A stretch of 64,000 nucleotides of DNA from CAMBDS01 sp964355675 (lineage in GTDB: Bacteria; Electryoneota; AABM5-125-24; Hatepunaeales; Hatepunaeaceae), in contig CAYHEC010000002.1 of the NCBI GenBank assembly GCA_964355675.1, positions 137,735-201,734 on the forward strand. Reading direction: 5' to 3'. This document shows positions 52,829-60,184 of the stretch, one piece after another; position 1 is the first letter of the stretch; every line of letters starts with the position of its first letter. Below the pieces are notes generated by a model. The model was given only the letters and a program-made list of their open reading frames with translations, was not told where the DNA came from and did no database searches. The position numbers and the translations under genes were made by a program.

Positions 52829-53685
52829 CCCTTCTCGTACAACGACTTCCCAAACAAAGCCGCACCCAGCGCGCCAGCGATTTGTGTGTCATATGTTGAC
52901 TTCATGGAGGTGACGCCAAGTTCCTTTTCCAAACGATGGACGACGCCGATGTTCTTGGCAATGCCGCCCGTAATGGCGAACTCTTTCTCCATCCCAATAC
53001 GGTCAAGTAAGCTCACGACACGGTGAGCCATCGCGGAACAATATGCCGCTAAAACGAGATTCTTCGGCCAGCCGGTGCGGAGTAACCCGGAGGCTTCTGT
53101 TTTGGCGAAGACGACACAGGTCGAAGAGACGGGAGCAGGCTCGCTCTCAATCTGGAAAGACATCTCGCCGACGTCTTGAATCGGTATCGAGAGCAGATCG
53201 GCGAATACTTCCATTCCACGACCAGTTCCTGCCGCGCATTTATCGTTCATCAGAAAATTCGTCACTTTGCCGCGCTCATCACAACGAATGGCCTTGCAGT
53301 CCTGCCCGCCCATATCAAGGATGGTTTTGACGGTGGGACCGTACATGAAGTTTGCGCCGCGAGCGTGGCAGGCAATCTCGGTGATCGCTTTGTGAGCGAA
53401 CGGCACATTGACGCGTCCGTAGCCCGTACCTACGATGAAGTTTATATCTTCCAGCGCCAAACCTGTATTTTCCAGCGCCCAATTGAACGCATTACGGGCG
53501 CTGTCAGGTGAGTCGGATCCCGTCCGCATATTACTGTACGCAAATAAATTACCATCTACCAGTACTACCGCTTGGGATGAGACTGACCCGACATCGACGC
53601 CGCCGGAAATGACGCCGCCGCTCTTTGGATCGATATTCTCATCATGCCAGTTATATTCTTTCCAACGCCAATATTCTATTGCCAT
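52810..53685 (-). CDS. bzdQ: Benzoyl-CoA reductase ATPase subunit, BzdQ-like
   Basis: A 291-residue ASKHA-fold ATPase of the BcrAD/BadFG/HgdC family. It couples ATP hydrolysis to low-potential electron transfer. Motifs: GGVDVGSVSSQAVVLVDG (phosphate 1, near 28), DMGGQDCKAIRCDE (phosphate 2, near 126), the [4Fe-4S]-ligating cysteines in MNDKCAAGTGR (near 148) and SSTCVVFAKTEASGLL (near 187), and AITGGIAKNIGVV (near 236). An N-terminal extension of about 25 residues is present. Its last six residues and stop codon come from a 7-mer repeat array, so the native C-terminus may have been altered. It partners with the 54593-53778 ATPase subunit. Confidence 0.87.
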   Translation of the reverse strand: MAIEYWRWKEYNWHDENIDPKSGGVISGGVDVGSVSSQAVVLVDGNLFAYSNMRTGSDSPDSARNAFNWALENTGLALEDINFIVGTGYGRVNVPFAHKAITEIACHARGANFMYGPTVKTILDMGGQDCKAIRCDERGKVTNFLMNDKCAAGTGRGMEVFADLLSIPIQDVGEMSFQIESEPAPVSSTCVVFAKTEASGLLRTGWPKNLVLAAYCSAMAHRVVSLLDRIGMEKEFAITGGIAKNIGVVHRLEKELGVTSMKSTYDTQIAGALGAALFGKSLYEKGSGLKA

Positions 53686-53747
53686 TAATGACCTCTATTG
53701 AATTCTTGTTCACCTACAAAGCACAATGAGGAAGAAAAATATTATTC

Positions 53748-53771
53748 CTTCGTCTCTTCGTGCCTTCGTGT
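53748..53771. repeat. 8-bp tandem repeat CTTCGT(G/C)(T/C), three copies
   Basis: CTTCGTCT CTTCGTGC CTTCGTGT lies just after the stop of the BzdP-like gene (minus strand). Same octamer as at 47501. Confidence 0.7.
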
Positions 53772-53777
53772 TTAATT

Positions 53778-54593
53778 CTACGCCCCCACCGACACTGCCG
53801 CAACATCGACGACCAGCTTACCCATTGCTTTTTCAGCGGCTATGATAGCCGCTCCTTCGGCAGGTACAAATTCGGGATTATCGGGAACATAGACGTCCAT
53901 TTCGATGGTTCGTTTGAGCGACGCGATAAATCCGACGTTATATGCCATTCCACCAACCAAAACAACGGTCGGAGTTATCGTTACACGGCGAGCCATTGAG
54001 ACAATTCGGCTGGCAATTGCATCCAGCACCGCTCGAGCGATATCTTGTTTCGCGGTTCGGGAGTGAAGCAGAGAGACCACTTCGCTTTCAGCAAAGACCG
54101 CGCACTGAGCATTCATAGGCACAGCTTGTATTGAAGTTAGCGAGAGAGGTCCAAATTCTTCCAGCTTAAGTTCGAGAGCGCGGGACATCGACTCAATGAA
54201 AGTGCCTGAACCTGCCGCGCATTTCTCATTGACGGCAAAGTCTTTAACCCTGCCATCTTCGTGAATAAGTATCGCCCGACCTTCTTCAGCGCCGACGTCG
54301 AGGACGGTCCGACAATCAGGATAGCGACTGATCGCTCCTTTGGCGGCGGCTCCGACTTCGGTGACAGATTCATGAGCAAAGGGAGCAACGCGGCGGCCTG
54401 CGCCAGTTGCGACGATGCGGTCAAACTGATCCGGTCTGATGCCGGAAACATCCATCGCCTCCCGCATCGCTTCTGCGGCGGTTACTTCCTGTTCAAATCC
54501 AGAAAACCGCTTGACACGGGCGACGATCTCGCCATCCTGCATGATCACGATCTTGACCGTCTTTGAACCCAAGTCCATTCCGGCGGTTATCAT
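53778..54593 (-). CDS. bzdP: Benzoyl-CoA reductase ATPase subunit, BzdP-like
   Basis: A 271-residue ASKHA ATPase from ATG 54593, which has a perfect GGAGG; the longer frame to 54647 has no such site. Motifs: AGMDLGSKTVKIVIMQDG (near 4), TGAGRRVAPFAHESVTEVGA (near 66), LDVGAEEGRAI (near 97), the [4Fe-4S] cysteines in VNEKCAAGSGTF (near 120) and NAQCAVFAESEVVSLL (near 160), and VVLVGGMAYNVG (near 210). With the BzdQ-like protein it would form the ATP-hydrolysing, cluster-bridged electron-donating module of the class I benzoyl-CoA reductase. Confidence 0.88.
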   Translation of the reverse strand: MITAGMDLGSKTVKIVIMQDGEIVARVKRFSGFEQEVTAAEAMREAMDVSGIRPDQFDRIVATGAGRRVAPFAHESVTEVGAAAKGAISRYPDCRTVLDVGAEEGRAILIHEDGRVKDFAVNEKCAAGSGTFIESMSRALELKLEEFGPLSLTSIQAVPMNAQCAVFAESEVVSLLHSRTAKQDIARAVLDAIASRIVSMARRVTITPTVVLVGGMAYNVGFIASLKRTIEMDVYVPDNPEFVPAEGAAIIAAEKAMGKLVVDVAAVSVGA

Positions 54594-54734
54594 TATATTC
54601 CTCCAGTGCTTATTGAAAACGAAATTTACCACTAAAACCAAAGACACGAAGTATCTATGTATTCTTGTGATATTCTAAAGAAAAACTAAATGTACTAATG
54701 TTCAGCCCCGTAACGACTCATCAATCATTTCGCC

Positions 54735-54764
54735 TTGGAGGGCGGGATTAATCCCGCCCTCCAA
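54735..54764. repeat. Palindromic repeat, TTGGAG(A/G)GCGG family
   Basis: TTGGAGGGCGGGATT paired with AATCCCGCCCTCCAA, perfect stem, between the BzdO- and BzdP-like genes. Confidence 0.75.
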
Positions 54765-54795
54765 ACAAAATGGGATTAATTGGCAATTAATACCG

Positions 54796-54849
54796 AACGT
54801 CACGAAGTCTCAAGGTATTACAACTACTTCCTCTTCGTGACTTCGTGGT
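54796..54849. repeat. Inverted pair of CTTCGTG octamers
   Basis: GTCACGAAGTC (near 54799) and GACTTCGTG (to 54848) are inverted copies about 30 bp apart, ahead of the BzdO-like stop. They resemble the empty inverted arms at 60087-60176 but use a different octamer. Confidence 0.55.
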
Positions 54850-54857
54850 TATGAGTT

Positions 54858-56156
54858 TCACGCGGCGTCAGTAAGGCCGAGCGTCTCCATGAACGTATCG
54901 ATACGATCTTGCGTTTTTGCTACGTCGAACTCGCGCTCGTCGCCCATGTTGCCCTCGAAGGTCATCACTGGAATCCCTGACTCAGCAATGGCGAGTCGAT
55001 TTTCCATGATTCCGCACGAGAGCCCTTCACAACCACGATTGAGATGAAGCATAACGCCGTCGAGCTTCCACTCCTTGACAATGCGAAGCATCATCTTCGA
55101 TTTCAGATCGGCGTCGTAAAAATGTTGCCATTCGGGCTTGGAGAGGTTCCAGTCGGCAAGGACGCGCAATGTTTGGGCACGGGTGTCCATCGGAATACCG
55201 AGCGACATCGGCGTCCGGCGAGGTCCCCACGAACCATCGGGTTGATCTTCCCAGATACCGATCAGCGAAAAGGTATAGAGACTGCCTATTGAGACTGCTC
55301 CGAAGCCTTCGAGATAGCGGAATATCTTCAAGAATCCCCACGGTGGCTGGGTGTCGGACATGATTCGGCAACGCTCGTTAGGGACGGCGGCGATTCCCCG
55401 GGCGACGCGGTCGGCAACTTCATCGCGGAGCTCTTCGTAGAAGTCGGCAAATTCTTTCTTCGACTTGTTGAGCGTTCCCAACACGTAGAGCGAGTACATC
55501 GACTTCTCGTCAAGCGGTGCGGGGATGGCTTTGTTCATCGCACAGACTGCCGCCCACGCCGAAGTTGCTCGGGTCTCGTTCTTGACGGCTTCGATGAGGA
55601 GTTCGTCGTTGTATTTTCGCTCGGTGACTTTCTCGAGGAATTCGATGGACTCTTGCATCTGCCCGACGACGAAGTCAAGTTTGTCGTCACTCATCAAATG
55701 ATAGGGACCGACTGAGACGTCGATGCAGAAGTAGGGGATGTGCTTGTATTCGGCGACATGCTGGTACCACTTGGCGTGACTGCAACAGATGTGATCCTGA
55801 AAGGCGAAATCGGGCTTCGGGTATTTGCCGCCGAAGTTGAATTCGTCGAGATACATCGAGCCCCAGTAGTTACGCATGTAACTGCACAGGTCGCGCGCCC
55901 AGCCTTTCGCTTCAGCGGCTTCGAGACAGCGTTGGGAGAATGGCTTGTTGAAGGCTATCGCCGCGCCGTACGGTTCGCCGGTGATCGGATAGACGTCGTT
56001 TCCGAGTCCTGCCGGAATCGCGTCGAACGACCATGCTCCGCCTGTCCAGCGCAGGCCGCCGCGCTCGTGAGCGGTGGCGTAATCTTTATAGTAGTTATCC
56101 CGAAGTTCTTTGGCTTTGTTCCAGCACTTCAGGGGTTCAGTTGGGTAGAGGGACAT
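54858..56156 (-). CDS. bzdO: Benzoyl-CoA reductase substrate-binding subunit, BzdO-like
   Basis: A 432-residue member of the HgdB/BcrBC 2-hydroxyacyl-CoA dehydratase-type family. Probable [4Fe-4S] cysteines are in QDHICCSHAKW (near 122) and in LNRGCEGLSCGIMENR (near 380). The Y-W/GG-rich N-terminus and MTFEGNMGDEREFD near the C-terminus match BcrB/BzdO-type subunits, which with BzdN bind benzoyl-CoA. The length (about 430) fits BzdO better than the dehydratase subunits. An outer-membrane-like protein gene, not found here in other bzd operons known to me, separates it from the BzdN-like gene. Confidence 0.88.
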   Translation of the reverse strand: MSLYPTEPLKCWNKAKELRDNYYKDYATAHERGGLRWTGGAWSFDAIPAGLGNDVYPITGEPYGAAIAFNKPFSQRCLEAAEAKGWARDLCSYMRNYWGSMYLDEFNFGGKYPKPDFAFQDHICCSHAKWYQHVAEYKHIPYFCIDVSVGPYHLMSDDKLDFVVGQMQESIEFLEKVTERKYNDELLIEAVKNETRATSAWAAVCAMNKAIPAPLDEKSMYSLYVLGTLNKSKKEFADFYEELRDEVADRVARGIAAVPNERCRIMSDTQPPWGFLKIFRYLEGFGAVSIGSLYTFSLIGIWEDQPDGSWGPRRTPMSLGIPMDTRAQTLRVLADWNLSKPEWQHFYDADLKSKMMLRIVKEWKLDGVMLHLNRGCEGLSCGIMENRLAIAESGIPVMTFEGNMGDEREFDVAKTQDRIDTFMETLGLTDAA

Positions 56157-56188
56157 TATATTTGCCTATTTACTAAGTTCACATTAAG

Positions 56189-56254
56189 TGTGCTGTTACG
56201 TGCCCTCACGCGACAGCCTAAGTTCTCTTCCGGGTCACATGAGGGCATGTAACC
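56189..56254. repeat. Two GTCACGTG-family palindromes
   Basis: 56189-56216 (GTGCTGTTACGTG...CACGCGACAGC) and 56233-56254 (GTCACATG-aggg-CATGTAAC) lie between the BzdO-like and outer-membrane-like genes. Confidence 0.5.
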
Positions 56255-56300
56255 TCGACTGACAAGTGAACCGTCAAGTTTCCACATATGACGACTTGCC

Positions 56301-57209
56301 TCAAAACCCCGCCCCCACCCCGACCAGCAATCCCGGTATCCCTTCTTCCCCGGCTCGGAATACCTGATACCCGACATGACCGAAGTAACGGTTAAAGTGG
56401 ACATTCACCCGAAACTGATGCTCGCTCACATAAGCGGAATTAATGAACGCGCCGCTATAATGATAGTACAGGCTGACCGGCGCAACAGGATACAACTCAG
56501 CGCCCATACTTACGCCCGCGCTTCCGTCACTTTGATCCCCACTGACGCCTTTCCAGCCCAATCCCCAGCGGAAAACGAATTGACTGTAACGGAAGCGATT
56601 GTATTCAAGGAAGATGTTGGTCAGTTGCAAACGATCTGTGACACCGTTGACTTCTTCTCGCAATTCACTGCTCTCTACCGATAGCTCGAACAACGTAGCG
56701 AACGAGCCGCGAACCGTTACCTGGTACCCATCGAGATCGGAGCTGTGGCGAAAAACGCTCGTCATCTCCGTGAATCGCCAGTGTCGCCCTTTTAGGCCAG
56801 CGAGCGAGTTGTTGTATAGACCGCTCTTGTATAACTGCCCGCCGCTATATCCATTCCGCTTCATCTCAGCGTAGGTTGTATCTCCTAATAGTCTGGGGCA
56901 ATACGGGTATTCGTTGAAACCGGGCCAGATTCCATTGTACCAATTTCCGATTTCACCTTCGGTATGGACGAAGACTGCATAGCAACCTCTAAAGCCAAGC
57001 TCGAATATAACTGAAGCCAATCCATCGTCATCAGAATCTGAAGAATAAATCTGGTGTTCACGATCTGAGTGACGGTTACCCGACCTTTGACCAGTGGTGT
57101 CTTGCAATTGGGCTTCGTACTTCTTGATATCGCCCTTCTCTTCCGCTCGCAAAGGTAATACCGTGATCAAGAGCAACAGCGATACTGAAATCAAATAATT
57201 GAAACGCAT
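56301..57209 (-). CDS. Putative outer membrane beta-barrel protein inside the benzoyl-CoA reductase operon
   Basis: A 302-residue protein with a signal peptide (MRFNYLISVSLLLLITVLPLRA). The mature part has alternating hydrophobic/aromatic strands (VIFELGFRGCYAVFVHTEG, RGSFATLFELSVESSEL, FRYSQFVFRWGLGWKG, FRVNVHFNRYFGHVGYQVF) and ends with an aromatic residue (GVGAGF), as outer membrane barrels do. I do not recognise a family. It sits between the BzdN- and BzdO-like genes on the same strand, so it is probably co-expressed with the reductase. A role in uptake or sensing of aromatic acids is possible but unproven. Confidence 0.65.
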   Translation of the reverse strand: MRFNYLISVSLLLLITVLPLRAEEKGDIKKYEAQLQDTTGQRSGNRHSDREHQIYSSDSDDDGLASVIFELGFRGCYAVFVHTEGEIGNWYNGIWPGFNEYPYCPRLLGDTTYAEMKRNGYSGGQLYKSGLYNNSLAGLKGRHWRFTEMTSVFRHSSDLDGYQVTVRGSFATLFELSVESSELREEVNGVTDRLQLTNIFLEYNRFRYSQFVFRWGLGWKGVSGDQSDGSAGVSMGAELYPVAPVSLYYHYSGAFINSAYVSEHQFRVNVHFNRYFGHVGYQVFRAGEEGIPGLLVGVGAGF

Positions 57210-57242
57210 TTCGATGCCTTTCAGGTCAATAAGTCAAAGACT

Positions 57243-57275
57243 CATGGAGGGCGGGTTTAAACCCGCCCTCCATGG
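57243..57275. repeat. Palindromic repeat, TTGGAG(A/G)GCGG family (GGGTTTAAACCC core)
   Basis: CATGGAGGGCGGGTTT paired with AAACCCGCCCTCCATG, identical in stem to the copy at 42575, located 15 kb away. Confidence 0.8.
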
Positions 57276-57291
57276 CGGATAGGAAAAATGC

Positions 57292-58416
57292 CTAAAACAA
57301 GTCATCCTGCCCGATAATCTCAAGAAACGCCTCGACCCTGATCCTGAACGGTCCCAGCGGCGTCGTGGCATCGAACTCGAGCATCAAGTTTGGGATGTTG
57401 TTTTCGGTCAGAAACGCCCTCAGTGGAACCATGTCGCACTCATGGGGATCACAGAACTTCTGTTGCAGGATGATCGCACCCTGCACGTCGAACTGGTGCG
57501 CAAGATCGAGAATATGCCGGAAGCGCGAACGATCCTCCCAGTCCTTCACCGGGCAGGTCGGACGGTCGATGTAGCGTTTCGAGATCGCTGTCATACGGTC
57601 AGTCTGAGGCTCGCATTGGTTCCAGAAATAGCGCGTGCCGGTGCAGTGTTCATCGACCACAATTGTCGCTCCCACACGTTCAACCAAGTCGATAAACGGA
57701 ATGTCATCGTTTTCCGATCCGATAATCATCAGCCTCGCGCCGGTCGGGCGGGTGACTGGCCGGTCGGGAAGCTCGCTCAACACCCTCTTTATCTCCCGCG
57801 AATGCTCTTCCTTATCAACCCACATGCTTGAGGTTGTCATCCACATCGCCTCCTTACCGGTAATTTTCGGCTCGGGACCCTTGCGAAATTCGTAAACCTC
57901 GCGCATCAATCGGCGGTTTTCGTTGACCTGTTCGATGCCCCGGTCGAGATCGGCGTCGGTAAGTTCTTTACCATCGAATTTCGCCAGCGCCTCGCGAAAC
58001 TCAGCAAGTTGGCTCTGGTGGTATGGAACCGCATGGGTTGTCTGTACCTTTTGCGGCATATAGATATAGTGGTTGAACGCTACCGGTACATGCATCTTCC
58101 ACGACATGAACGACTGCCGCAGGTGAATGCACGACTGGGTCAAGAGTATCCCGTCGAGGTAATCGTAGCGTCCCTTGAGTCCTTGCGCTAACACGTCCCT
58201 GCAGAATGGGCAATACATACCAAACAGGTGTTTTTCAGCTACGTCCTGTGGTTGATGCGAACCGAGAATCCGTGCCGGCAGCCACCCTGCCGCAACGATA
58301 ATTTCTTCAGGAGCGTAACTGCAGAAACAGCCCATGACTTTGCCGCCGGTTCGTTCCTTCCAGCCTTTGGCATATATATGACGATCTTCGTACCAGGTTT
58401 TGAATTGAGAAAACAT
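57292..58416 (-). CDS. bzdN: Benzoyl-CoA reductase substrate-binding subunit, BzdN-like
   Basis: A 374-residue member of the BcrC/HgdC-partner dehydratase family. Motifs: KVMGCFCSYAPEEIIVAAGWLPARI (family N-terminal signature; Cys near 30-32), FGMYCPFCRDVLAQG (near 66) and QSCIHLRQSF (near 95). DEHCTGTRYFW lies near 258, and QQKFCDPHECDMVPLR near 325 supplies further cysteines. With the BzdO-like subunit it would form the substrate-reducing half of the class I enzyme. It is the first bzd gene in the N-O-P-Q-M-V order. A four-helix pseudogene with octamer arms separates it from the Dch gene upstream. Confidence 0.87.
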   Translation of the reverse strand: MFSQFKTWYEDRHIYAKGWKERTGGKVMGCFCSYAPEEIIVAAGWLPARILGSHQPQDVAEKHLFGMYCPFCRDVLAQGLKGRYDYLDGILLTQSCIHLRQSFMSWKMHVPVAFNHYIYMPQKVQTTHAVPYHQSQLAEFREALAKFDGKELTDADLDRGIEQVNENRRLMREVYEFRKGPEPKITGKEAMWMTTSSMWVDKEEHSREIKRVLSELPDRPVTRPTGARLMIIGSENDDIPFIDLVERVGATIVVDEHCTGTRYFWNQCEPQTDRMTAISKRYIDRPTCPVKDWEDRSRFRHILDLAHQFDVQGAIILQQKFCDPHECDMVPLRAFLTENNIPNLMLEFDATTPLGPFRIRVEAFLEIIGQDDLF

Positions 58417-58429
58417 CTACTTCCCTAAT

Positions 58430-58457
58430 AGTGAGAAAGTAAGAAAGTGAGAAAGTC
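58430..58457. repeat. 8-bp array, left arm of the pseudogene element
   Basis: AGTGAGAAAGTAAGAAAGTG and one further unit, AGAAAGT: about 3.5 octamers, inverted relative to 58828-58862. Confidence 0.8.
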
Positions 58458-58464
58458 GGAAATC

Positions 58465-58826
58465 TCACTTCGACTTGGGTGATTGAATTTGATCCGCAAG
58501 ACTTTGGAGCATTGCAGATATTTCTGAGCGTTCAGATACTAACGATTTAACCGTATCAGTCGAACATTTTTCTAAAGCTTTTATTATATAGAGTTGAGTT
58601 TTCAATTCAGCACAAGAACCTTTTGCAATCTAAATATATCGTTTGATTGCACGCTAAGTGCCTTCCGTAATCTTCTGCAATATTTGAGGGGATCGAACTT
58701 CCTGATCATTGAAATTGGTCTCTTAAGCCATAATTCTTTGCCAATAGCTCTGTTTCTGCTAATCGGCAGGATTCACTGCCTACCAGCAACCTCGTTTCCA
58801 GACTTCAATTTCTTCCAGCCGCCCAA
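58465..58826 (-). pseudogene. Decayed four-helix bundle gene (23S rRNA IVP-like) with octamer arms
   Basis: Translated in shifting frames, the minus strand gives RLEEIEVWKRGC, GLRDQF, SIPSNIAEDYGR and IAKGSCAELKTQLYIIKALE. These match, in order, IEDIEAWKRSC, GLKDQV, SIPSNLAEGYER and IAKGSCGELRTQLYIALALE of the intact gene at 62187-62558. Stop codons (after RGCW) and frameshifts make it a pseudogene. The C-terminus ends in SPKSK with a TGA at 58465. Octamer arrays adjoin both ends. This explains the 440-base gap between the BzdN-like gene and the Dch gene. Confidence 0.85.
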
Positions 58827-58827
58827 A

Positions 58828-58862
58828 CATACTTTCCCACTTTCCCACTTTCACACTTTCTT
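58828..58862. repeat. 8-bp array, right arm of the pseudogene element
   Basis: ACTTTCCC, ACTTTCCC, ACTTTCAC, ACTTTCTT. The array abuts the TAA stop of the Dch gene (58861-58863). Confidence 0.85.
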
Positions 58863-59628
58863 ACTCGTCCTTCCAAATTGCTTTTCTTTTTTCGACAAAC
58901 GCATTCAAGCCTTCCACCGCATCATGTGTCTTCATCAGTTCGACGCGATAGATTTGATCGACGACCTTGGCGGCTTCTTTCGGAACCCTGCGAAAACCTT
59001 TAAAAACCGCCTTTCGTGCAAGCCTCAGAACAGCGCCGCTGGCTCCCGTAAAACGGGCTGAGAATTGGTCGATTTCCTCAGTAAACTTTTCAACTGTCGT
59101 CAAACGCGTCACAAGACCCATGCGATAGCTTGCCGCCGCGTCGAACACGTCGCCGGTAAGGATGATCTCAAGCGCGTTCGATAAGCCGAACTTCCTCGCA
59201 AAATGAGCGCATGCCGCGGGTGGAATCACTCCGACCTTGATCTCAGGCTGGCCGAATTTAGCGCGATCAGTGGCGATGATAAAGTCGCACAATGCGGCTA
59301 CTTCACAGCCTCCGCCGAGGCACTGCCCATCCACAGCGGCGATTGTTGTAATCGAGAAAGTCCTTATCAACTCACAAAGTTCGCCGAAAACATCGAGCAT
59401 TTCGTCGAACTTGCCGGGCAGGTGTTCGGCAACATCCGCACCAGCAGACCAAGCTTTGCCTTCGCCTTTGATGACTACAACATGGAGCGTTCTATCGAGT
59501 TCTGATTCTCGCAAAACCGCGATGAGCTCTTTCATAACCGCCCCCGTCAGAATATTGACGGGGGGATTATTCAGTACCAGATCGAGTCTGTTGGGCAGTC
59601 TGTTAGTCTTTAAGTACTTATATTCCAT
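58861..59628 (-). CDS. dch: Cyclohexa-1,5-diene-1-carbonyl-CoA hydratase
   Basis: A 255-residue enoyl-CoA hydratase/isomerase family protein. It hydrates the cyclic diene produced by benzoyl-CoA reductase. Crotonase motifs: NNPPVNILTGAVMKEL (near 20), KGEGKAWSAGADVAEH (near 55, oxyanion hole), DGQCLGGGCEVAALCDFIIA (near 100) and FGQPEIKVGVIPPAACAHF (near 126), where the GVIPP-A stretch recalls Dch/BzdW rather than generic crotonase. Context (bzd genes downstream, DUF2889 three bases upstream) supports the call. An octamer array abuts its stop codon. Confidence 0.88.
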   Translation of the reverse strand: MEYKYLKTNRLPNRLDLVLNNPPVNILTGAVMKELIAVLRESELDRTLHVVVIKGEGKAWSAGADVAEHLPGKFDEMLDVFGELCELIRTFSITTIAAVDGQCLGGGCEVAALCDFIIATDRAKFGQPEIKVGVIPPAACAHFARKFGLSNALEIILTGDVFDAAASYRMGLVTRLTTVEKFTEEIDQFSARFTGASGAVLRLARKAVFKGFRRVPKEAAKVVDQIYRVELMKTHDAVEGLNAFVEKRKAIWKDE

Positions 59629-59631
59629 CGT

Positions 59632-60081
59632 TTACCCTTGAAATGGCAGACATGAATTCGCCAAAAAGCCTTTTGCCTTGCCAATGAATTCTTCATCCGA
59701 GAGTTTTCGATCACGCCATTCCTGGTCGCCGGTTTCGAAGCCGAGTAGTACATTCGACGAGAGCCGCACCGCTTCAGTCGCCAACTCGAACAGATGCGTA
59801 CACCCGGCGGAACGTCCAAGCGCTTCTGCCAGTTTCTTGGTAACACCGCGCTCGATCTTTATGCCGACGATATTATCGATGAATTTGGCGGTCTGACTGC
59901 AAATCGCAAATGGCGTTTTGGTCATCTGAGCTTCGGCGGCAACGATCACCCGGTCGGCAATGCGCACCCGAATCTGAACGCGCATGTTGTGGTTCAGGTC
60001 GAGCAGAGACGCCTTGGTAGTGATGTAATCGTCACCGTCCTTCGAGACCGCCGCGTTTATATTTCGTTCGTAAATTTCCAT
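59632..60081 (-). CDS. DUF2889 domain protein
   Basis: A 149-residue protein. It opens MEIYERNINAAVSKDGDDYI, continues with a beta-rich stretch (VQIRVRIADRVIVAAEAQMTK) and ends in a helical region with CTHLFELATEAVRL. The pattern matches DUF2889, which I associate with aromatic or aromatic-acyl-CoA catabolic clusters. It ends three bases before the Dch start and is probably translated with it. Function unknown; the association suggests a helper or binding role. The empty inverted octamer arms lie directly upstream. Confidence 0.8.
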   Translation of the reverse strand: MEIYERNINAAVSKDGDDYITTKASLLDLNHNMRVQIRVRIADRVIVAAEAQMTKTPFAICSQTAKFIDNIVGIKIERGVTKKLAEALGRSAGCTHLFELATEAVRLSSNVLLGFETGDQEWRDRKLSDEEFIGKAKGFLANSCLPFQG

Positions 60082-60086
60082 ACGGG

Positions 60087-60176
60087 AGTACGAAAGTGTG
60101 AAAGTGCAAAAGTACTAAAGAAGAATAAGAAATCTCCGCTTTTTCGCACTTTCGTACTTTCGTACTTTCGCACTTT
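60087..60176. repeat. Empty inverted octamer arms (solo element) between thiolase and DUF2889 genes
   Basis: The left arm 60087-60120 (AGTACGAAAGTGTGAAAGTG and further units) and right arm 60143-60176 (TTCGCACTTTCGTACTTTCG and further units) are inverted copies of the octamer array separated by only 22 bases. They look like an element that has lost its four-helix gene. Confidence 0.8.
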
Positions 60177-60184
60177 ATTCCTTT

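Noticed and set aside
52810..58416. 2-Hydroxyglutaryl-CoA-type dehydratase instead of benzoyl-CoA reductase
   Set aside because: Two distinct ATPase subunits, the lengths of the N/O subunits, and the neighbouring dch, oah and had-like genes fit a Bzd-type reductase; dehydratases have a single activator ATPase.
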